Below, piece after piece: positions 7,858 through 12,575 of a DNA stretch of 13,750 nt. The position numbers and the translations under genes are program-made. This DNA is from Betaproteobacteria bacterium (GTDB taxonomy: Bacteria > Pseudomonadota > Gammaproteobacteria > Burkholderiales > JAHFRG01), in contig JAHFRG010000036.1 in assembly GCA_023258935.1 (NCBI GenBank), positions 1 through 13,750 of the forward strand, in the 5' to 3' direction. The notes beneath the pieces are model-generated. The model did no database searches. It worked only from the letters and a program-made list of their open reading frames with translations, and was not told the origin of the DNA. The stretch's first letter is position 1. Each line of letters begins with the position of its first letter.

Positions 7858-8586
7858 ATGCCGAACCAACAAGCCTTGATAAAAGTCTGCTTGCTGCTTG
7901 CGCTGCTGATTTTTGCCGGCACGGCGGCGGCTGACGAAGCATCGGTGAGAAAGGCGGTGCAGGTGAAATTTCCACAATCCAAAATCGAGAGTGTGACCAA
8001 GACGCCTTACTTCGGACTTTACGAAGTGTACATCGACAGAGAACTGTTCTACACCGACGATAAGGTCGATTATTTTATTCTTGGAAGCATTTTTGACGGC
8101 AAGACCATGCAGAACCTGTCTGAAGAGCGCAAAAGAAAGCTGAGCGCAATCAAGTTTGATACCCTGCCGCTGGATTCAGCCATCAAAATCGTGAAAGGCA
8201 ACGGCAAGCGCAAGGTGGCGATTTTTTCAGACCCGTATTGCCCCTTCTGCGAAAGGCTGGAAAAGGACATGGTCAATGTCACTGACGTGACGATTTACAC
8301 TTTTCTCTATCCGATCGAATCCCTGCATCCCGGCGCAACGGAAAAAGCCAAGGCGATTTGGTGCTCGCCCGATCGCATCAAGGCATGGAACGATTTCATG
8401 CTCAAGCGCAGCGGGCCGGAAGCCCAATCCAGCTGCGATACGCCGGTGGACAGAATTGTCGAGTACGGGCGCAGCAAAGGCATCAATGGCACCCCAACCC
8501 TGGTTTTTGCCGATGGGCAAGTAATTCCCGGCGCAATTCCCACTGCGCAGTTGGAGCAGATATTAAACAGTCCCGGCTCGAATTAG
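7858..8586 (+). CDS. dsbC: Periplasmic thiol:disulfide isomerase DsbC
   Basis: DsbC is a dimeric periplasmic isomerase that reshuffles wrong disulfides and is kept reduced by DsbD. The 242-residue precursor has a signal peptide (hydrophobic 9-20, likely cleavage after TAAA near residue 25), an N-terminal dimerisation domain to about residue 90, a linker helix and a thioredoxin-like domain. The active site is C128-P-F-C131 in SDPYCPFCERL. The cis-proline loop is GTPT with P213. A second cysteine pair, C169 and C193, matches the structural disulfide of DsbC. I chose the ATG at 7858 because it gives a normal signal peptide; an in-frame start at 7729 would add 43 residues read out of the upstream gene. 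The Shine-Dalgarno sequence is weak (GAGA). The stop TAG at 8584-8586 lies inside an inverted repeat shared with mltA. Confidence 0.95.
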   Translation: MPNQQALIKVCLLLALLIFAGTAAADEASVRKAVQVKFPQSKIESVTKTPYFGLYEVYIDRELFYTDDKVDYFILGSIFDGKTMQNLSEERKRKLSAIKFDTLPLDSAIKIVKGNGKRKVAIFSDPYCPFCERLEKDMVNVTDVTIYTFLYPIESLHPGATEKAKAIWCSPDRIKAWNDFMLKRSGPEAQSSCDTPVDRIVEYGRSKGINGTPTLVFADGQVIPGAIPTAQLEQILNSPGSN

Positions 8587-8608
8587 TTTGTCTCTCAAAA
8601 AACTAATT
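8581..8608. terminator. AT-rich inverted repeat spanning both convergent stop codons
   Basis: AATTAGTTT at 8581-8589 and AAACTAATT at 8600-8608 are perfect 9-base complements separated by 10 bases. Each arm contains a stop codon: TAG of dsbC on plus and TAG of mltA on minus. The stem has only one G-C pair, and no G-C-rich stem with a U run is visible, so it is not a classical intrinsic terminator. It could still weakly terminate or stabilise both convergent transcripts. The whole dsbC-mltA gap is 16 bp. Confidence 0.35.
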
Positions 8609-9778
8609 GGCTTGCACCTGATAATCCTTTGGCAACAGCACCCACATTTTGCCGCTTTGCTTCATCTTGCCCGCCTGATTGGCAGCTTCTTCACCAAAAC
8701 CCCAGAAAAAATCCGCGCGTACCCCGCCGTTAATGGCGCCGCCCCTGTCCTGCGCCAGCATCAGGCGGTTTAACGGCTTGCTGGAATTAGGCCAAGTGGT
8801 GGAAAGATAAACCGGTGCGCCTTGCGGGATAATGCGCGGGTCGATGGCGAGGCTGCGCCCCGCCGTGAGCGGCACGCCCAATGCACCAATCGGCCCGGGC
8901 AGAGTGCTTGGCAATTCGCGGAAAAACACGTAGCTTGGGTTTTCGTTTAACAGCGCGGCGAGTTTCTGCGGATTCTGGACTCCCCAGTTTTTAATTCCCT
9001 GCATCGAAGCCTTGTCCAGCGGCAGCTCGCCGCGCTCCACCAATAGCCTGCCGATGGATTTGTAGGGATAGCCATTTTGCTCGGCAAAGCCGATGCGGAT
9101 AGTTTCTCCGGTATCGAGCTTAACCCGGCCCGAGCCCTGGATTTGCAGAAAAAACAGTTCCACCGGGTCGTCCAACCACAGCAGTTCCCGCCCATTAAGC
9201 GCAGGCGCGCCCTGATCAATTTCAGCACGGCTGTAATAAGGAACGACTTTTCTCCCGATGACGCGCCCGCGCAGCCGCAAGTTTTTAAGCTCCGGGTAAA
9301 CATCGCTCATATCCACCACCAGCAAATCATCGGGCACACCGTAAATCGGATAGCGGTAGCGTTTGGACAGTGTGCGGCTGCCATACAGCAGCGGCTCGTA
9401 ATAGCCGGTAACCAAACCTTCATCGCTGCCGTCGGCGTTCAGCACTTGATATGGTGTGAAATTCAATTCGAAAAATACACGAAGGTGTTGATTGTCTTTG
9501 TGCTCAAAAAACTCCGCTGTCAGGCATATTGGCTGCCACGCGAGCTGCTTCTCGAGCGCGCTGCAACTTTGCAGAAAAGCGTCCCAGGCTTGAACCAGAT
9601 TGTCCTCGGTCCAATCGGGAATCGCATCCCAGCTGCTTGCCTGAAGCTTGGGAAGAGGGGGTATTGGCGGTATTACTACCGGAGGAATGGTAACCGGAGC
9701 AGGAGGTTTTTCCAGCGTAGTGCACGCCGTCAGAAACAATCCCGTTGCAAGCATGAATAAGCGTATTTGGCGTTGCAT
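8603..9778 (-). CDS. mltA: Membrane-bound lytic murein transglycosylase A (lipoprotein)
   Basis: MltA cleaves the glycan backbone of peptidoglycan, leaving 1,6-anhydromuramic ends, while anchored to the outer membrane. The 391-residue precursor has a lipoprotein signal peptide with lipobox LTAC and acylated C19. A proline-rich spacer (about 25-43, PPVVIPPIPPLPK) follows, presumably reaching toward the murein. The MltA domain spans about 100-300 (GLVTGYYEPLLYGS at 121-134; FFLQIQGSGRVKL at 209-221; FAEQNGYPYKSIG at 231-243). A C-terminal 3D domain ends with AQDRGGAINGGVRADFFWG at 342-360. The conserved aspartates there are D344 and D356, and by comparison with the E. coli enzyme D356 is the likely catalytic residue. 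The ATG is at 9776-9778; no good Shine-Dalgarno sequence precedes it. The next residue after the lipoprotein cysteine is Thr, not Asp, consistent with outer-membrane sorting. Confidence 0.95.
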   Translation of the reverse strand: MQRQIRLFMLATGLFLTACTTLEKPPAPVTIPPVVIPPIPPLPKLQASSWDAIPDWTEDNLVQAWDAFLQSCSALEKQLAWQPICLTAEFFEHKDNQHLRVFFELNFTPYQVLNADGSDEGLVTGYYEPLLYGSRTLSKRYRYPIYGVPDDLLVVDMSDVYPELKNLRLRGRVIGRKVVPYYSRAEIDQGAPALNGRELLWLDDPVELFFLQIQGSGRVKLDTGETIRIGFAEQNGYPYKSIGRLLVERGELPLDKASMQGIKNWGVQNPQKLAALLNENPSYVFFRELPSTLPGPIGALGVPLTAGRSLAIDPRIIPQGAPVYLSTTWPNSSKPLNRLMLAQDRGGAINGGVRADFFWGFGEEAANQAGKMKQSGKMWVLLPKDYQVQAN

Positions 9779-9815
9779 GGTTTTTTGGTTAAAGTAGCAA
9801 GCAGAATTTGGACAA

Positions 9816-9822
9816 GTATAAC
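9816..9822. promoter_or_regulatory. Overlapping -10-like hexamers between mltA and the small membrane ORF
   Basis: AGTATAAC contains TATAAC on plus (9817-9822) and TATACT on minus (9816-9821), both close to the sigma-70 -10 consensus. On plus, a start near 9829 would put the small ORF's ATG (9832) almost at the 5' end of the RNA. On minus, a start near 9809 would give mltA a leader of about 30 bases. No convincing -35 box is seen for either direction. Confidence 0.3.
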
Positions 9823-9831
9823 AAACGACAA

Positions 9832-9933
9832 ATGGACTGGTTGCTATTAGAGGCGGGCGTCGCGCTGCTGGTTCTCATCCTCATAGTGTGGTGGACCTGG
9901 CCGCGCGGGCGCAACAAGGGTGATAAGCGTTGA
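9832..9933 (+). CDS. 33-residue single-span membrane protein
   Basis: The ATG opens a 33-codon frame ending in TGA at 9931-9933. The protein starts MDWLLLEAGVALLV, continues with LILIVWWTWPRGRNK and ends GDKR. It has one hydrophobic stretch of about 15-18 residues, an acidic residue at its start (D2, E7) and a strongly basic tail, so by the positive-inside rule the C-terminus should be cytoplasmic. The tryptophan cluster WWTW sits at the membrane edge. No standard Shine-Dalgarno sequence precedes the ATG. It stands alone between divergent mltA and the convergent methyltransferase gene. I believe similar tiny WWT-type membrane proteins occur in betaproteobacteria, but this is from memory and cannot be confirmed here. 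The composition is too ordered for a random frame, so I call it a probable gene of unknown function. Confidence 0.55.
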   Translation: MDWLLLEAGVALLVLILIVWWTWPRGRNKGDKR

Positions 9934-9975
9934 TCCATTGATTGCCGCTCTCGGTTGCATTCGTATTTAGGTTCC

Positions 9976-10572
9976 TTAGATTTTCACCAGCCGGATGTTC
10001 CTGAACCAGCCGTTAGCCAGCACCGGCACATCGGAATCCACTTTCAATCCAGACACGCTTTCCAGAGCGTCTTCAAATACTACGTCCAGTCGTGTCGCGA
10101 TGCGTTCGGCAAGCGGATTGAGGACGCGCCGGAACCAGGCCCGCTCGTTTCTGCGCAGGAATTTGTCAAGGAGCAGAATTTGGCCACCGGTTTTCAGGAC
10201 GCGGGCGGTTTCCTTGAGGCATTGCATAGGGTCAGACACCACGGCGAGTATCAGATGCAGTACCACATAATCAAAACAATTATCAGCAAACGGCAGATCC
10301 AAGCTATTGCCCTGTACCAGATGGATTTGCAAGTTACCGCTGCGCGACCGGGCCCGTCGCAGCATTGCTGTGGTCAAATCCAGACCGATGTAATCATGGG
10401 CAGGCGGCAGGTACGGGAGGTCCAGGCCGGTGCCAATGCCGTTAACCAGAATGCGTAATCCACCCTCGTCGGGAAGATGCTTGAGACTTAGCGCGCGGAT
10501 TCTCGAAGTTGCGCGCCGGATTGCGGCGTCGTAGAACGGCGCAATCAGCGTGTAGCTGAAACGTAAAGACAC
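9976..10572 (-). CDS. Class I SAM-dependent methyltransferase (Methyltransf_11-like)
   Basis: This 198-residue protein has the class I methyltransferase fold. An N-terminal helix (YTLIAPFYDAAIRRA, 7-21) resembles UbiE/PmtA-like enzymes. Motif I is ILVNGIGTGLDLPYL at 41-55, motif II is YIGLDLTTAML at 61-71 with the ribose-binding D65, the adenine-region motif is GNSLDLPFADNCFD at 88-101, and the post-I beta strand VVLHLILAVVSDP follows. LKTGGQILLLD (126-136) is the usual motif after strand 5. The substrate is unknown; phospholipids and quinones are handled by similar proteins. Motif I lacks the acidic residue two places before the first glycine (V43 instead of Glu or Asp), which is unusual. 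The start is GTG at 10570-10572, 3 nt after the apaG stop, with no Shine-Dalgarno sequence, so it may be coupled to apaG. Confidence 0.85.
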   Translation of the reverse strand: MSLRFSYTLIAPFYDAAIRRATSRIRALSLKHLPDEGGLRILVNGIGTGLDLPYLPPAHDYIGLDLTTAMLRRARSRSGNLQIHLVQGNSLDLPFADNCFDYVVLHLILAVVSDPMQCLKETARVLKTGGQILLLDKFLRRNERAWFRRVLNPLAERIATRLDVVFEDALESVSGLKVDSDVPVLANGWFRNIRLVKI

Positions 10573-10575
10573 GGG

Positions 10576-10959
10576 CTAGTGCAGAACGCGGGGTATGCTC
10601 AAAGTGAATTCTGGAATCGGCGCATCAAAGCTTACGCCATCCTCGGCGACCATTTGATAGCTACCGCACATCGTCCCCACCTGCGTGGCAATGGCGGTGC
10701 CGCTGGTATATTCAAAACTTTCGTTGGGTTTTAAAAACGGCTGCTCGCCGACTACCCCCAAGCCGCGCACTTCCTGTATGTGGTTTTCCGCATCGGTGAT
10801 GACCCAGTGTCTGCTGATAAGTTGTGCTCCAACGTTGCCGGTATTGGTGATGATTATGGTGTAAGCGAAAACATATCGCCCATTCTCCACATCGGATTGC
10901 TCGGGGATGAAACTGGTGCGCGTGGTAACGCTGATCTCGTACTTTTTGCTGTTTCCCAT
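10576..10959 (-). CDS. apaG: ApaG domain protein
   Basis: ApaG is a small protein with a fibronectin type III-like beta sandwich (DUF525). Its role is unsettled; it is linked by gene order to ApaH and to cobalt or magnesium phenotypes in enterobacteria. The 127-residue length is standard. Conserved features are YVFAYTIIITNTG at 29-41, LISRHWVITDAEN at 47-59, the glycine-rich GLGVVGEQPFL at 66-76 and FEYTSGTAIATQVGTMCGSY at 82-101. The ATG at 10957-10959 is the only plausible start. It is preceded by TAGAAT six bases upstream and no Shine-Dalgarno sequence, so a leaderless mRNA is possible. No apaH is present here. The methyltransferase gene follows 3 nt after its stop, and rpe diverges upstream. 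Confidence 0.95.
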   Translation of the reverse strand: MGNSKKYEISVTTRTSFIPEQSDVENGRYVFAYTIIITNTGNVGAQLISRHWVITDAENHIQEVRGLGVVGEQPFLKPNESFEYTSGTAIATQVGTMCGSYQMVAEDGVSFDAPIPEFTLSIPRVLH

Positions 10960-10976
10960 GTCATTATTCTATGACA
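10959..10976. promoter_or_regulatory. Inverted repeat over the apaG start and candidate -10 box
   Basis: TGTCAT at 10959-10964 and ATGACA at 10971-10976 are perfect complements with a 6-base centre. The repeat covers the T of the apaG start codon complement and the minus-strand hexamer TAGAAT (plus 10966-10971), a fair -10 match that ends six bases before the ATG. It could be a small operator, an RNA hairpin, or chance. No -35 box was recognised. Confidence 0.3.
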
Positions 10977-11019
10977 AGTGGCTGCAAGACACCATCTGTA
11001 TGGGGCAACGGATAACGGG

Positions 11020-11025
11020 TAAAAT
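11020..11025 (+). promoter_or_regulatory. Candidate -10 box for the rpe-gph-trp unit
   Basis: TAAAAT matches the sigma-70 -10 consensus at five of six positions and would start transcription near 11032, about 24 bases before the rpe ATG. The expected -35 position (about 10996-11002) is poor. It is the best promoter-like element in the 96-bp apaG-rpe intergenic region on this strand. Confidence 0.4.
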
Positions 11026-11043
11026 GCGCCTTTGGGTCAGCAC

Positions 11044-11051
11044 AGGGTAGG
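11044..11051 (+). promoter_or_regulatory. Shine-Dalgarno sequence fixing the rpe start
   Basis: AGGGTAGG ends 4 bases before the ATG at 11056. It rules in favour of that ATG over the in-frame TTG at 11032, which would add eight residues not typical of Rpe. Confidence 0.7.
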
Positions 11052-11055
11052 TGCC

Positions 11056-11715
11056 ATGTATCGAATCGCTCCCAGCATACTTTCTGCGAACTTTGCCAAG
11101 CTCGGCGAAGAGGTGGTGAACGTGATTGCCGCCGGGGCGGACCTGATTCATTTCGACGTGATGGACAACCATTACGTGCCTAATCTCACCATCGGCCCGC
11201 TGGTGTGCGAGGCGCTCCGCCCGCTTACCAAAGCGGTCATTGACGCGCACCTCATGATCAAGCCTGTCGACCGCATTATTCCCGACTTCGCCAAGGCGGG
11301 CGCCAATATCATTTCCTTCCATCCTGAAGCCAGCGAACACATTGACCGCACCATCGAACTCATCAAGGAACAGGGCTGTAAAGCCGGGCTGGTGTTCAAC
11401 CCGGGTACTCCCCTGCATTATCTCGAGCATGTGCTCGACAAGCTCGATCTGGTGCTCATCATGTCGGTGAATCCCGGATATGGTGGGCAGAAATTTATTC
11501 CCGAAGCCCTCAACAAGCTGCGCAGCGTGAGAAAGCTGATTAATGAAACCAAACGCGACATCTGGTTGGAAGTGGATGGCGGGGTAAAAGTGGACAACAT
11601 CGCGCAAATCGCGCGTGCCGGCGCAGACACTTTTGTTTCAGGCTCGGCCATTTTCGGCACCAAGGATTACAAGGCCACCATCGCCGCGATGCGATCTGAG
11701 CTTGCCAAGATTTGA
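11056..11715 (+). CDS. rpe: Ribulose-phosphate 3-epimerase
   Basis: Rpe interconverts ribulose 5-phosphate and xylulose 5-phosphate in the pentose phosphate pathway and, in autotrophs, the Calvin cycle. The 219-residue TIM-barrel protein starts MYRIAPSILSANF as in most bacterial Rpe. The metal ligands are visible as H32 and D34 (LIHFDVMDNHYVPN), H65 (DAHLMI) and D174 (LEVDGGV); D34 and D174 are the acid-base pair. The flexible loop is MSVNPGYGGQKF at 136-147 and the phosphate-binding end is FVSGSAIFG at 193-201. The ATG at 11056 is supported by a close AGGGTAGG. gph starts 11 bp after its stop, giving the common betaproteobacterial order rpe-gph-trpE. In that setting rpe links pentose phosphates with tryptophan precursor supply, though the link may simply be operon history. 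Confidence 0.97.
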   Translation: MYRIAPSILSANFAKLGEEVVNVIAAGADLIHFDVMDNHYVPNLTIGPLVCEALRPLTKAVIDAHLMIKPVDRIIPDFAKAGANIISFHPEASEHIDRTIELIKEQGCKAGLVFNPGTPLHYLEHVLDKLDLVLIMSVNPGYGGQKFIPEALNKLRSVRKLINETKRDIWLEVDGGVKVDNIAQIARAGADTFVSGSAIFGTKDYKATIAAMRSELAKI

Positions 11716-11726
11716 GTTGCGTTGAA

Positions 11727-12443
11727 ATGAAGCCTTCTCCGCAAGCTCAACCGCTCAAGAATTTCCGGTTGCCGGTAAAAGCGGTACTGTTCGATCTAGA
11801 CGGTACACTCCTCGACACCGCTCCCGACCTGGTTGTTGCGGCGAACGCCATGCTGGTTGAACTCGCGCTCCGGGAGCTTGATGCACGGAAGATTCAAAAC
11901 TTTATCGGCGGGGGAATAGCCAATTTGGTAAAGCGCACGCTCGCGGCAAGTCTTGAACGCGAGCCGGATTCACAGCTCCTTGAGCGCGCGATGCCTATTT
12001 ATGAGAAACATTATGCAAAAGTTATGCTTAACCAGACTCGCCCCTTCGCGGGAGTGGTGGAGGGCTTGCAGGCGATGCGCGCCCAGGGCCTGCGTCTGGC
12101 CTGCGTGACCAACAAAGCGGAGCGTTTCGCGCGACCACTACTCGGCGCAACCGGCCTTTTGGATTTTTTCGAGCTGCTGGTGTGCGGCGATAACCTGCCA
12201 AGGAAAAAACCTGATCCGCTGCCCTTGCGGCACGCCAGTGAACATTTTGGCGTTGAGACGCAAGAGATGCTGTTAATCGGTGATTCGCCACTTGACGCAC
12301 AAGCGGCGCGCGCAGCAGGCTGCCACATATTTTGCGTGCCCTACGGCTATAGCCAGGGCCGGGACGTGCGTGAACTGGATTGTGATGCTATAGTAGCGAC
12401 GCTGCGTGATGCGGCAAAGCTGTTACAGACTGAACTGGATTGA
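11727..12443 (+). CDS. gph: Phosphoglycolate phosphatase
   Basis: Gph is a HAD-superfamily phosphatase that removes 2-phosphoglycolate, made by DNA end repair or by Rubisco oxygenation. From the ATG at 11727 it has 238 residues. HAD motif I is FDLDGTLLDTAPD (22-34) with nucleophile D23 and acid D25. Motif II is CVTNKAE (126-132) with T128. Motif III is the lysine in RKKPDPLPL (159-167). Motif IV is GDSPLDAQAA (185-194) with D186 and D190. The alpha-helical cap lies between motifs I and II (about 35-105). An in-frame TTG at 11712 overlaps the rpe stop and would add five residues; I prefer the ATG. The Shine-Dalgarno sequence is weak. The Trp-rich leader ORF begins 3 nt after its stop. PGP activity versus another small sugar-phosphate phosphatase is inferred from family and context. 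Confidence 0.93.
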   Translation: MKPSPQAQPLKNFRLPVKAVLFDLDGTLLDTAPDLVVAANAMLVELALRELDARKIQNFIGGGIANLVKRTLAASLEREPDSQLLERAMPIYEKHYAKVMLNQTRPFAGVVEGLQAMRAQGLRLACVTNKAERFARPLLGATGLLDFFELLVCGDNLPRKKPDPLPLRHASEHFGVETQEMLLIGDSPLDAQAARAAGCHIFCVPYGYSQGRDVRELDCDAIVATLRDAAKLLQTELD

Positions 12444-12446
12444 GAC

Positions 12447-12527
12447 ATGAACTTTACGGAAAGCAAAAGATGGGCAATGGAGACCACGGGCGCCTGGCGT
12501 CCTTGGCGCATTGCTTTTTGGCGCTGA
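12447..12527 (+). CDS. Candidate tryptophan leader peptide (TrpL-like)
   Basis: A 26-codon frame from ATG 12447 to TGA 12525-12527 lies between gph and trpE. It contains four tryptophans (residues 9, 17, 20 and 25), three of them in the last ten residues, which read AWRPWRIAFWR at the end. Trp is the rarest amino acid, so 4 in 26 directly before trpE is the classic mark of a transcription-attenuation leader peptide. A shorter version could start at the internal ATG 12477 (16 residues, three Trp), preceded by GATGGG. The fold of the surrounding RNA is described separately. I do not recognise the exact peptide from a known species. Expression and control are inferred from position and composition. 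Confidence 0.7.
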   Translation: MNFTESKRWAMETTGAWRPWRIAFWR

Positions 12528-12563
12528 AACGCGCATTTTTCCATCTTTTGGTTTTTTGTTTTT
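12464..12563 (+). promoter_or_regulatory. Candidate trp attenuator: nested hairpins and U-rich tract
   Basis: Several complementary blocks are visible. CAAAAGATGG (12464-12473) is the perfect complement of CCATCTTTTG (12541-12550), and the pairing can continue past one bulge into the T run. GCAATG (12474-12479) complements CATTGC (12509-12514). Inside it CCA-c-GGGCG (12484-12492) pairs with CGTCC-t-TGG (12498-12506), a strong hairpin with loop CCTGG. GCGC (12521-12524) can pair with GCGC (12531-12534) before ATTTTT. Alternative pairing of GCGCC (12490-12494) with GGCGC at 12505 or 12520 is also possible. The last stem is followed by T6-G-T5 (12552-12563). Trp codons lie in or beside the pairing blocks, so ribosome stalling could change the fold. 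The folds are read by eye; no energies were computed. Confidence 0.55.
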
Positions 12564-12565
12564 CC

Positions 12566-12569
12566 GGAG
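12566..12569 (+). promoter_or_regulatory. Shine-Dalgarno sequence of trpE
   Basis: GGAG lies 6 bases before the ATG at 12576. It directly follows the U-rich tract of the candidate attenuator and supports the chosen trpE start. Confidence 0.7.
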
Positions 12570-12575
12570 TGGTTC

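Noticed and set aside
9077..9760. A 227-codon open frame on the plus strand opposite mltA
   Set aside because: mltA is certain from its lipobox, MltA and 3D motifs. The opposite frame has no domain and no ribosome-binding site.
9934..9975. Terminator between the small membrane ORF and the convergent methyltransferase gene
   Set aside because: Only a very weak ATC/GAT complement is seen and no U run; nothing that supports a call.
11032..11055. Longer rpe start at the TTG
   Set aside because: The extra eight residues are not Rpe-like, and the AGGGTAGG is placed for the ATG at 11056.
10969..11607. A 212-codon open frame on the minus strand opposite rpe
   Set aside because: It is fully antisense to a clear rpe, has no recognisable domain, and its residue pattern mirrors the codon use of rpe. 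It is a shadow frame.
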